Assembly (NCBI GenBank): GCA_963745675.1 | Contig: CAVUYM010000028.1 | Location: 1-64,000 of the forward strand | Reading direction: 5' to 3' | From: JAUIIK01 sp963745675 | GTDB taxonomy: Bacteria; Chloroflexota; Chloroflexia; Thermomicrobiales; CFX8 | DNA: 64,000 nucleotides | In this document: positions 27,566-39,700 of the stretch, piece after piece | How the letters are laid out: each line of letters opens with the position of its first letter | How positions within the stretch are numbered: position 1 is the stretch's first letter | Notes under the pieces: generated by a model | The model's database searches: none | Seen by the model: only the letters and a program-made list of their open reading frames with translations | What the model was told of the DNA's origin: nothing | Program-made: the position numbers and the translations under genes

Positions 27566-28678
27566 GTGGTAACAAGGAAATGTGGCACGTGCCGCTTCTT
27601 TCGGGATGCAGAGATCGCGTGCTCTGGCTGGTGCACGCATCCAGAACGAGGTGACCTTCACGATCTCGTCCTTGTGCGACGCGCCGAGCTCGCTTGCCGA
27701 AATACATGGGACAAAGACCTGTGGGAGCAATCTGAACGACCTTTAGAGCGAGTCCCTTCAGCTGGCGTCAAAAGCCGAGTCCCGTCTCCGGCATTCTTGC
27801 CGGAAGACCCAACCGATAGAGTCACTGCGATCGACATTGCCCGACCACCTCTGGCAGAAGCGGCGCAGTCGAGGCACCCCGCCGTTGCCGGGGGCCAAGG
27901 ATCGCAAGTCGCCGCAAAGCAAACATCCGTCTCGAACAGAGAAAATAAGTCCGCGTCCGATCAGAGCCGGGCGGGTGTGTCTTCACTCGAACCAAGCTTT
28001 TCACGCGCCCTCCACGGTCCAACTGAAAAACGCTCGTTCAGAACTGCGGTGGATTCAGCGGTTAGTTCGACACTCGTCGCCAGTTCGTGGCCAAAAAGAG
28101 AACAGCAGCCCCCGGTTCCTCAGTTGATCACCACGAAAGTTCGGGAATCATCGGCAGTGGAATTGATTGATGACACCGCTCCCTTACCCATACGAGAGGT
28201 GAACTTGGCTCTCCAACGCGAAGTTGGAACACATGCTAAGACACTGACAGTGAGCGAGCCGGAGTTTAGTAATGACGGAGCACTCCCCCCAGACCCGATC
28301 ATTCACGTAGACGGCTTGAATCGCGAAGTAGGGCGAGAACGGGACGAGTTCCACAGCGACAACCATTCATCGAATGTGGCGACGCACGCGCGCTCTCCGC
28401 TGGATGAATCGCCGTGGGTTGCAGGAATTCCGCGCTGTTGCGACACATGCCGGGAGTTTCATCGAGACCGTTCCGGCAAGACTGGCTATTGCCGTAGCCC
28501 GTATGCATTTGGCTCGCGCACTATGGTACAGTCCGACCAACTGGCCTGTCGGTCGGGTATTGGCGTGTGGTGGCTACCGAGTGATGATACGTGGCTTGAG
28601 AAAGCGGACATATCGCACCACACACGGCCCACGCCGTATCTGGACGCGATACTCGCGAACTTGCGACCAGAATCTTGA
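27566..28678 (+). CDS. Unrecognised protein with two Cys-rich modules and a long linker
   Basis: GTG at 27566 is chosen because AGGGGGAACA lies directly before it; upstream in-frame GTG at 27524 is possible. The product is about 370 residues. An N-terminal module reads RKCGTCRFFRD, SGWCTHPERG and LACRNTWDKDLWE. A C-terminal module reads CCDTCREFHRDRSGK, TGYCRSPYAFG and LACRSGIGVWW. Both share CxxCRxF, a WC or YC followed by a Pro, and AC-R with Trp, the pattern of a small metal or iron-sulfur site. Between them about 250 residues are Ser/Pro/charged and look disordered. No signal peptide or membrane segment. I do not recognise the family. Confidence 0.65.
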   Translation: MVTRKCGTCRFFRDAEIACSGWCTHPERGDLHDLVLVRRAELACRNTWDKDLWEQSERPLERVPSAGVKSRVPSPAFLPEDPTDRVTAIDIARPPLAEAAQSRHPAVAGGQGSQVAAKQTSVSNRENKSASDQSRAGVSSLEPSFSRALHGPTEKRSFRTAVDSAVSSTLVASSWPKREQQPPVPQLITTKVRESSAVELIDDTAPLPIREVNLALQREVGTHAKTLTVSEPEFSNDGALPPDPIIHVDGLNREVGRERDEFHSDNHSSNVATHARSPLDESPWVAGIPRCCDTCREFHRDRSGKTGYCRSPYAFGSRTMVQSDQLACRSGIGVWWLPSDDTWLEKADISHHTRPTPYLDAILANLRPES

Positions 28679-28775
28679 ACAGGGTCGCCGGGTCTACAGG
28701 CTGAACCGGTGAATCGCAGGGCTGAGTTATGGGGAACGTCGACGTTCTGCGAATGTGAGGGGCAATAAAAGAGGC

Positions 28776-29690
28776 ATGTCAGATCTTGGCGACCTTCTGC
28801 GCCGGGCTCGGGCTCACAAGGGTGTTACGCTAAGGGACGCTGAAAAGCGAACCCGTATCAATCGTAACTACCTCGCGGCGCTGGAAGCTCACGACTTCGA
28901 CCAACTGCCTCCGCGGACGTATGCTCGCGGAATTGTGCGCAATTACGCACAATATCTCGGACTTGATGCTGCAGCCGTACTTACGATGTATGAAGCAGCA
29001 ACGGCAGACATGACTCATCGAACTGATGAGGTCGAAGTTGTTGCCGCAGTCCAGCCAATTGAGATTCACGGGCACTGGGCTCCAAATTTCGCGATCATCA
29101 TATTCATGCTTGTCATTTCTGCAGTGATATTTACCTGGATCTATTCAGCCTATCTCCAACCGGACGACAACCCTGTGCCTACGACAATTGCCCAGCCCAC
29201 TGCGACAGCTGTGGAGCAGTCACTGCTTAATGCGATTGCGCTCACACCGACACCGTCGGCTGTGGCAGAAGATTCAGGTGGAGATCAGCCCACCGAAGCA
29301 GCGCCAGCTGCGGAAGATGTAACGGCAACCACAGCTGAAACATCGGGTAGCGACAATGGCGTCACGACTGCGACGGAAGATTCAAACTCGGGTGGAGACG
29401 CACCAATCGCACCGGTGCCTGGTCCGGACGTGTTGCCTGAAGGCCTTCAAGTGCCCTCCGGCTATCATGTCTTCGCTGTGTATGCCGAAGACGAGGTCTG
29501 GGTGCAGGTCACTCTCGATGGCGGTGACGTGGCGTTTGATGGAATTCTCCAACTCGGTGACACTGAGATCTTCTTAGCCCAATCGGCCACCGTGACCTCC
29601 GGAAATGCCGCCTATGTGCACATCTATGTCGACGGAGACGACTACGGCATTTTGGGTGACCAATGGGACGCTATCGTCACTTATCCGTAG
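28776..29690 (+). CDS. RodZ-like protein: helix-turn-helix, membrane helix, DUF4115-type domain
   Basis: Residues 1-70 form an HTH_25 domain (GDLLRRARAHKGVTLRDAEK, INRNYLAALEAHDFDQLPPR, TYARGIVRNYAQYLGLD), as in RodZ. One membrane helix follows (FAIIIFMLVISAVIFTWIYS), then a roughly 110-residue Thr/Ala/Glu/Ser linker, and an outer beta domain (GYHVFAVYAEDEVWVQVTLD through VYVDGDDYGILGD-like sequence) typical of the RodZ C-terminal domain. RodZ links MreB to the cell-wall machinery, but in Chloroflexota this architecture is not proven to have that role. ATG 28776 has AGAGG close by; GTG 28755 is an alternative. The downstream gene begins 10 bases after the stop. Confidence 0.75.
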   Translation: MSDLGDLLRRARAHKGVTLRDAEKRTRINRNYLAALEAHDFDQLPPRTYARGIVRNYAQYLGLDAAAVLTMYEAATADMTHRTDEVEVVAAVQPIEIHGHWAPNFAIIIFMLVISAVIFTWIYSAYLQPDDNPVPTTIAQPTATAVEQSLLNAIALTPTPSAVAEDSGGDQPTEAAPAAEDVTATTAETSGSDNGVTTATEDSNSGGDAPIAPVPGPDVLPEGLQVPSGYHVFAVYAEDEVWVQVTLDGGDVAFDGILQLGDTEIFLAQSATVTSGNAAYVHIYVDGDDYGILGDQWDAIVTYP

Positions 29691-29699
29691 GGTTGATTG

Positions 29700-30128
29700 A
29701 TGTCCGGTCCTGAAGTCTTTGGCTCCAATCCGTACGCAAAGAATAGATCTCTCTCAGGTGAGATGGTCACCGTGCTTCGCGGCGTGACCGATGAGCGCGG
29801 GTTGAAGCTGGAGGGCTATCGTTCTCGAGCCGTTCGAACTGGCCAAGTGCATGAACTCATGAGCACCGACACCGCAGGCGTTGCACCCGGCGATGTGGTT
29901 GACCGGGTTGCACTCATAGGGTTCTTTGAAGTCAGTCGATCAGGTGTATTGCTCGTCGGAGCGCGTGTCATGATCGGCGAGCATGAACTCGGCGTCATCG
30001 CTGGATTTGATAACACGCACATGCCCAATCATCAGAATATCTGCCTCCAGACGGAAAATCTGGAAGACGGTGTCCAGCTTGGGTTGGCCGTTGGGGAACT
30101 GGTGCGGATTGACTCGGAACTTCTCTAG
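29700..30128 (+). CDS. Conserved-looking hypothetical protein
   Basis: An intact product of 142 residues beginning SGPEVFGSNPYAKNRSLSGE, with a beta-rich body (MVTVLRGVTDERGLKLEGYR, SGVLLVGARVMIGEHELGVI) and NHQNICLQTENLEDGVQLGL near the end. There is no membrane segment or Cys pattern. I do not recognise the family. It starts 10 bases after the RodZ-like gene and is probably co-transcribed with it. TTG at 29697 just before the ATG is an alternative start. Confidence 0.6.
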   Translation: MSGPEVFGSNPYAKNRSLSGEMVTVLRGVTDERGLKLEGYRSRAVRTGQVHELMSTDTAGVAPGDVVDRVALIGFFEVSRSGVLLVGARVMIGEHELGVIAGFDNTHMPNHQNICLQTENLEDGVQLGLAVGELVRIDSELL

Positions 30129-31109
30129 CTAAATAGGAATACGGCCAGCAGATATTTCGTACTCTGTTTTCGCAAGATCGAGGCGAGCGTTCAGATGTGC
30201 TTCGATTTCGCCGGGGGTGGGCACGGCCGGTACCCGAATAAGGACACCGCGAGCGAGCATCTCAACATGAAGCGGTAATTCACCTCGGTAACTTCCGTCC
30301 AGTTCAAATGGCACGGACTCCTTGGAAGTGAGGTCGACGGCGACGCAACGGTGATGATGATGCCAGGCGGAACGTTCTGGTTTTCGCAGTGCCATCCAGG
30401 CAAAAGTTGTTGTCACTTGCAAGAATCCCGGTGGCGTGAACACTACAACATCGAGAACTCCATCGGTGCGATCTATGCCGTCACCAACCCGAAAGCGTGG
30501 ATGGACGAGTGAGCCTCCGATGGCCAGCAGAACCATGCGAGCGGTGTAATCGAATGGTTCACCATCGATTGTCAGATGGACGCGAAATGGATCGCGGCGA
30601 AGCTGGCCAATACCTGGCCCGATGTAGGCGAGCCAGCGGAAGATGCGTTTGAGGGTTCTAGGAGTTTCCCGCATGATCGCGGCGTCGAAACCTGCACCAG
30701 CCATATGAATGAATGTTCGATCATTTGTTTTCGCGACATCCATCGTGATGGTGTTGGTGGATGTGAGCGCCACCCGAACCGCCTGCGAAAGAAGCCTCGG
30801 GATACCGAGCTCTTTTGCAACCATATTGGTCGATCCGGTTGGCACAATACCAATCACAAGATCGGTGCCGATGGCACCGGCTACGACCTCGGAGACGGTT
30901 CCGTCACCGCCGATCGCGATGACCGAATTGAATTCGGCAGATCGCGCTTTGACGATTTCGGTCGCGTGATTTGCATGTTCAGTCTCAACGTACTCCAAAT
31001 CGATGCCAAATTTTCGAGCCTGATTTTGAAGCAACTGACGGATTCTTCGAAGCGAAACAGCGCCAGTGGCTGGATTCAGGATCGCTAGGGTCCGATTCGG
31101 CCTGGACAC
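30129..31109 (-). CDS. Diacylglycerol/lipid kinase family protein
   Basis: The family phosphorylates diacylglycerol, sphingoid bases or related lipids. NRTLAILNPATG opens the catalytic domain, IAIGGDGTVSEVVAG contains the GGDGT nucleotide loop, and GIVPTGSTNMVAKELGIP with FIHMAGAGFDAAIM continue the conserved order; VPFELDGSYRGELPLHVEM near the end is also typical. The frame is intact. GTG at 31109 lies at the usual family start and just after the stop of the small gene upstream; a longer in-frame start at 31163 would overlap that gene. YegS-type substrates cannot be told from sequence. Confidence 0.85.
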   Translation of the reverse strand: MSRPNRTLAILNPATGAVSLRRIRQLLQNQARKFGIDLEYVETEHANHATEIVKARSAEFNSVIAIGGDGTVSEVVAGAIGTDLVIGIVPTGSTNMVAKELGIPRLLSQAVRVALTSTNTITMDVAKTNDRTFIHMAGAGFDAAIMRETPRTLKRIFRWLAYIGPGIGQLRRDPFRVHLTIDGEPFDYTARMVLLAIGGSLVHPRFRVGDGIDRTDGVLDVVVFTPPGFLQVTTTFAWMALRKPERSAWHHHHRCVAVDLTSKESVPFELDGSYRGELPLHVEMLARGVLIRVPAVPTPGEIEAHLNARLDLAKTEYEISAGRIPI

Positions 31110-31113
31110 TGAT

Positions 31114-31251
31114 TCAGGTTCCGGAATCAGCGAGCTCGTCTTCAAGCTCAGGATCTGGTCCAAATACTTGATCGACGATGCGATCGGCGAGCCAGGTCGC
31201 CGCTGCCGCTAATACGATGCCAAGGATTCCTCGGACAACTTGCCGGGCCAT
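31114..31251 (-). CDS. Short hydrophobic 45-residue protein
   Basis: ATG at 31251 is preceded by GAGAGGA at a good distance. The product reads MARQVVRGILGIVLAAAATW then LADRIVDQVFGPDPELED and a short acidic end. It has one amphipathic or membrane helix and a charged tail. The stop is 5 bases before the lipid-kinase GTG, so the two are probably translated from one mRNA. The family is not recognised. Chance cannot be excluded for so short a frame, but the ribosome site and spacing support it. Confidence 0.5.
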   Translation of the reverse strand: MARQVVRGILGIVLAAAATWLADRIVDQVFGPDPELEDELADSGT

Positions 31252-31353
31252 GGTGTTTTTCCTCTCTCTCTTTTCAACCAACCCTTACCGTCCGGGTCAG
31301 TTCCAAACCATGAATTGTAACGGGAACAACCTTATGCGCTTCAATCGGAAGCT

Positions 31354-31689
31354 CTAGACACGACTTCGATAAGTGCGAGTCGCGAGAAGAAAAAAGGCGA
31401 GGATGATAAGAGCCGAGCCCGCAAGCACGTCAAGAGGTCTCAATGATCCTATCAATATCGGTTCGTCGGCGACGCCCAATCGATCCAGGGGCCAGATTGC
31501 CCAGAGCGTCATTACATTGACTACCCGCCAGGTAATCGTCCATTTTTCCATCCCCACACACAGCGCAAGCAGTCGAGCAGACGTTGACGCGAGGAGGAAT
31601 CCAGCGATAGCCCCGACCGCCTCGTCAGAAATCTGGCGGTTGAATGGATTGGACCGATAGCGCCTTTGCTTCGGTGGACGCAAAGCCAT
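31354..31689 (-). CDS. Small integral membrane protein
   Basis: ATG at 31689 has GGAGAG eight bases upstream. The 111-residue product has a basic N-terminus (MALRPPKQRRYRSNPF) and three hydrophobic segments: AVGAIAGFLLASTSARLLAL, the region VVNVMTLWAIWPL, and LAGSALIILAFFLLATRTY. The layout recalls YggT-like proteins but I see no decisive motif. It starts 20 bases after the threonine aldolase stop, so the two may form an operon. Confidence 0.6.
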   Translation of the reverse strand: MALRPPKQRRYRSNPFNRQISDEAVGAIAGFLLASTSARLLALCVGMEKWTITWRVVNVMTLWAIWPLDRLGVADEPILIGSLRPLDVLAGSALIILAFFLLATRTYRSRV

Positions 31690-31711
31690 AGTCGGTGCTC
31701 TCCGGGTGTAC

Positions 31712-32773
31712 TTATGCGGCCATGATTTCCGACGCCGCTGCAAGCGCAGCGTCGATCGCGTCATCACCTGCCTGGTAGTGAGTAACCATACGCACTCCGC
31801 GCGGCGAGTAGTTCGATATGAGAACGTCGTGCGCCTTCATCGCTGCAACGAAGTCGCCGTGATTCATGGCCGGTCGCGTGTCGAAAATGACGATATTTGT
31901 CTGGACGGTTTCCAGATCAACCGAGATGCCCGGAATCTCAGCAAGCCCTTCAGCCAAGCGTTTCGCCCGCACATGGTCTTCGGCGAGGCGGTCGACCATG
32001 TCCTTGAGTGCAACAACACCGGCCGCGGCGATGGTTCCAGATTGACGCATCGCACCACCCAAGATCTTGCGACTAGCCTTTGCGCCTGCGATGAATTCGG
32101 ATGAACCGGCAATCATCGACCCAACGGGAGCCGCCAGTCCCTTGGAGAGGCAAAATTGAATCGTGTCGGCAGTGCTCGCAATAGCCTCTACCGGCGTATC
32201 TGAAGCGATGGCTGCATTGAAGATGCGTGCGCCATCCATGTGGACGGGCACGTTGTACTTGTCCGCCAACGCCTTTAATTCCTGCAAGTAGCCGAGGTCG
32301 AGCACGGTGCCGCCACAGCGGTTTTGCGTATTTTCGATCGCGATTGCTCCGGTCCGCGGGTATCCCATTCGGCCGGTTGGCCGGATTGCCAACTCGATGA
32401 GATCGAGCGACATCGTGCCATCTGGTTCGTTCGGTATCAGGTTGAATGGCATGCCGCCGAGCGCCGCAGCACCGCCGGACTCGAACCAGAAAATATGCGA
32501 TTCGTTGCCGAGGATGACCTCATCGCCTCGCCCGCAGTGCGTTAGAAGGGCGGCAAGATTGCCCATCGTTCCACTGGGGACGAATAGAGCGGCCTCTTTC
32601 CCAAGCATTTGAGCGGCCAGAGATTCCAACTCAGTGACTGTTGGATCCTCTCCATACTGATCGTCACCGACGTCGGCGTTCGCCATTGCTTGACGCATCT
32701 CCGGGGTCGGTTTTGTTACCGTGTCGCTTCGCAGATCGAAAACCAATTTCTCTTCCTCACCTGATATCGTCAT
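31712..32773 (-). CDS. ltaE: Low-specificity L-threonine aldolase
   Basis: A PLP enzyme cleaving L-threonine or allo-threonine to glycine and acetaldehyde. The 353-residue product is intact. DLRSDTVTKPTPEMRQAM opens it, GDDQYGEDPTV follows, ALFVPSGTMGNLAAL and NESHIFWFESGG surround the cofactor phosphate, VHMDGARIFNAA provides the Asp that binds the pyridine nitrogen, and FCLSKGLAAPVGS carries the Schiff-base Lys. IRPTGRMGYPRTGAIAIENT is also conserved. It is divergent from rpoB and probably has its own promoter in the 345-base intergenic region. Confidence 0.93.
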   Translation of the reverse strand: MTISGEEEKLVFDLRSDTVTKPTPEMRQAMANADVGDDQYGEDPTVTELESLAAQMLGKEAALFVPSGTMGNLAALLTHCGRGDEVILGNESHIFWFESGGAAALGGMPFNLIPNEPDGTMSLDLIELAIRPTGRMGYPRTGAIAIENTQNRCGGTVLDLGYLQELKALADKYNVPVHMDGARIFNAAIASDTPVEAIASTADTIQFCLSKGLAAPVGSMIAGSSEFIAGAKASRKILGGAMRQSGTIAAAGVVALKDMVDRLAEDHVRAKRLAEGLAEIPGISVDLETVQTNIVIFDTRPAMNHGDFVAAMKAHDVLISNYSPRGVRMVTHYQAGDDAIDAALAAASEIMAA

Positions 32774-32863
32774 TTCGACCGCGCCATTATGGCCGAGTTT
32801 GGGTATTTGTACGAGTCGATCTTAGCTGCGGATCGCTGGCACATTATGCAAATCGCGAATTGC

Positions 32864-32892
32864 TTGACACCGGGGCTCGAATATGGCATAGT
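32864..32892 (+). promoter_or_regulatory. Probable promoter of rpoBC
   Basis: TTGACA at 32864-32869 is a perfect -35. Seventeen bases later CATAGT (32887-32892) matches four of six positions of the -10 consensus; the overlapping TAGTAT at 32889 is an alternative with a 19-base spacer. The start codon is about 220 bases downstream. Confidence 0.65.
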
Positions 32893-32980
32893 ATATGGTC
32901 GCTATCGTTCGATCGCATGCGATTAGAGACGATTGACCTGACTGGGGAATATCGGCTGCCACAATGAACGTTTCAGGCGG

Positions 32981-33002
32981 GGAGGCATGGTCCTCCTTTT
33001 TT
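32981..33002 (+). terminator. Terminator-like leader hairpin before rpoB (possible attenuator)
   Basis: GGAGG (32981-32985) pairs with CCTCC (32992-32996) around the loop CATGGT, followed immediately by six T residues. It lies between the promoter and rpoB in the transcribed direction. A five-pair stem with a U-run can terminate part of the transcripts. Regulation is inferred. Confidence 0.5.
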
Positions 33003-33118
33003 GGCATGCTATGCGATTTTATCAGGACGATAGGGATTTGATCCGATTTTAGGCGCCCAGCGCGTGGGATCCTAGTCGGAAACGCGGCTAACGCTTCGGT
33101 TACAGAGGGGCATGCTCC

Positions 33119-36608
<3,490 letters not shown>

Positions 36609-36714
36609 CCGGATGCCTTGCGGATGGGGCGTAGAACCATCTGGATTCCCGCCGAATGCGGGAGTGAGCGACACGAGTGCCATAGGCACCAAGTGGGACC
36701 GGTGAGAATAACGC

Positions 36715-39700
36715 ATGCAGACACTTGAACGTATGCACCGAGATGAAGCGACCAGATCGCTGGACGTGAACAATTTCGACGCAATTCGCATTAGCCTTGC
36801 ATCGCCCGAGGATATCCGAAGCTGGTCGTATGGCGAAGTTACAAAGCCAGAAACGATCAACTACCGAACATTGAAGCCGGAACACGGCGGACTGTTCTGT
36901 GAACGCATTTTCGGATCCGAGCAAGGACTGGGAATGTTATTGCGGTAAATACAAGAGAATTCGGCACGCTGGCACTGTCTGTGACAAGTGCGGCGTTGAG
37001 GTCACGCGCTCGAAGGTTCGTCGCGAGCGCATGGGACATATCGAACTTGCAGCTCCGGCGACTCATATCTGGTATGTCAAAGGCACACCGAGCCGACTCG
37101 GCCTGCTGCTCGACATTTCGCCACGTAATCTGGAACGCGTACTCTACTTCGCTTCCTATCTTGTAACGGCTGTTGACGTCGAATCTCGAGATGAGTTGAT
37201 CGAGACGATCGAAGCCGAACTGGCCGAAGAGCTCGAAGAGCTTCAGGCGGAGTTCAAGGGGCGCGCCAGCGAGATCGAATCCGAGCGTGACCAGGAGATT
37301 ACGAATCTCTCCCAGGGCACAGACGGTGTGGCGTCAAATGTTCAGGAGCAGTTGAACTCGCAGATCACTGAACTCGAAGAAGCGGGCAAGATCATCATCG
37401 AGGCTTTGAAGGCCAAGATGAACGAGTCAATCGATGAAGATGTCTCATTCGGAGGCAAAGTCATTGTCGAGGCCGGCGAGGCGATGAACGAGGATCGCCT
37501 CGAAGAGATTCGCCTTGCTATCAACGACGCTAAGGAAGATGCTCGCAAACAAGCTGAGCGATTCACTGAGTCGACCGAAGCTGAAAGCGAGCACGAAGTT
37601 GAGCAGATTCAGCTGACTTCCGATCGCACGCTTAAGCGATTGCAGTCCGAGTACGAGCAGCAGGAAGTCGATCTGCGTGCTGAAGCAGACGAGATCATCA
37701 ACCAGATCAAGGACCTCGAACAGAATCAGGTTCTGACTGAGACGCAATATCGCGAGCTCATCGATCTGGCACCTGGGGTGTTCCAGGCGAGCATGGGCGC
37801 GGAAGCGGTCTACGCGGTCGTCTCCAAGCTCGATCTCGATATCATCGCGGCCGAGCTGCGCATCGAACTACACAGCACGGTAAGCGTGCAGCGTAAGAAG
37901 AAAGCTGCCAAACGGCTGCGCGTTGTGGAATCACTTCGCAAGAGCGGTAATCGCCCGGAGTGGATGATTTTCACCGCGCTGCCAGTAATTCCACCAGATC
38001 TGCGCCCAATGGTTCAGCTTGATGGTGGACGCTTCGCGACGTCGGACCTGAACGATCTCTATCGCCGCGTAATCAATCGCAATAACCGCTTGAAGCGACT
38101 GCTTGAGCTCGGCGCTCCGGACATCATCGTCCGCAACGAAAAGCGCATGCTGCAGGAAGCGGTTGATGCGCTGATAGATAATGGACGTCGTGGACGCGTT
38201 GTATCCGGTTCGGGCAAGCACAAGCTCAAGAGTCTTTCAGACATGCTCAAGGGCAAGCAGGGACGCTTCCGCCAGAACCTTCTCGGGAAGCGCGTCGACT
38301 ATTCTGGCCGTTCGGTCATCGTTGTCGGCCCGAATCTCAAGCTGCAGCAATGTGGTCTTCCGAAACGGATGGCGCTTGAACTCTTCAAGCCGTTCGTTAT
38401 GCATCGCCTCGTTGCGCACGACTTCGCTCACAACATCAAAGCAGCAAAGCGGCTCGTCGAGCGAGTTGATCCGAGTGTCTGGGATGTGCTCGAAGAAGTA
38501 ATCAAGGATCACGTCGTTCTCCTCAATCGTGCCCCGACGCTCCATCGCCTCGGTATTCAAGCCTTCGAGGTGAAGCTGATCGAGGGCTCGGCGATTCAGG
38601 TCCATCCGCTCGTGTGCGCGGCGTTCAACGCTGACTTCGACGGCGATCAAATGGCCGTCCACGTCCCGCTTTCTCGCACTGCACAGAGTGAAGCGCGTGC
38701 TCGAATGATGTCGACGGCGAATCTCCTGGATCCTTCAGACGGCGACCCCGTTATTGCGCCAACGCTCGAAATCGTTCTGGGCTGTTATTACATGACGCTC
38801 TCACGCGAGGGCCGGCGCGGAGAAGGCAAGATATTCGCGACCGCTAGCGAAGTGCAAATCGCCTACGAACTCGGATTGATCGATATCCACGCCCGCGTGC
38901 GGGTGCTCAATCCAAAGGCTGATGCCTTCCAGTTTGTCGAAGACGGGTTCTCGGAAGAGCCGATCAAAGAAGGTATCGTCGAGAGTTCGGTTGGACGCAT
39001 CATCTTCAACCAGGAGTTGCCGGCATCGATTCCGTTCCGTGACGAGACGATGGATCGTGGCGCCCTCAAGCGCTTGATTAAGGATCTCTATCGGTTATAT
39101 GGTCCAGCGAAGACATCGGAAGTTGCCGACCGAATCAAAGACATCGGGTTCCGCTACGCAACCGTTGGTGGCCTGACAATAGGCGTCGACGACGTGGTGA
39201 TTCCGCCGGCTAAGGTTGGAATCGTTGCCGAAGCGGACGAAAGCGTCCTTCAGGTTGAGCGGCAATTCAATCGTGGTTTGCTGTCCGACGACGAGCGTCA
39301 CGATCAGGTTGTTGATATCTGGACAGAAACGAGAGAACGCGTTCAGGAATCGATCGAAGAGACCTTCGATGAAGATAATTCGCTCTATATGATGACCTTC
39401 TCGGGCGCCAAAGGTAACATGAACCAGATCTCTCAGATGGCTGGTATGCGCGGTCTTATGCTCGATCCGCGTGGAAACATCATGGACTTCCCGATTCGCT
39501 CGAACTTCCGTGAGGGCCTGACCGTGTTTGAGTACTTCATCTCTACGCACGGTGCCCGTAAGGGATTGGCCGATACGGCTCTTCGAACGGCGGACTCGGG
39601 ATATCTGACGCGCAAGCTCGTGGACGTTTCGCAGGACGTTATCGTTACCATCGAAGACTGCTACACGCAGTCAGGTATGCGCGTGCGCCGCTCCGAAATC

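Larger units (their letters stand above)
32774..33118. other. Divergent intergenic region with the rpoB promoter and leader
   Basis: The 345 bases between ltaE and rpoB hold a promoter (32864-32892), a leader of about 220 bases and a terminator-like hairpin (32981-33002). There is no rplJ-rplL pair, so rpoBC here is not the continuation of an L10 operon, at least within this window. I see no other reading frame of note. Confidence 0.6.
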
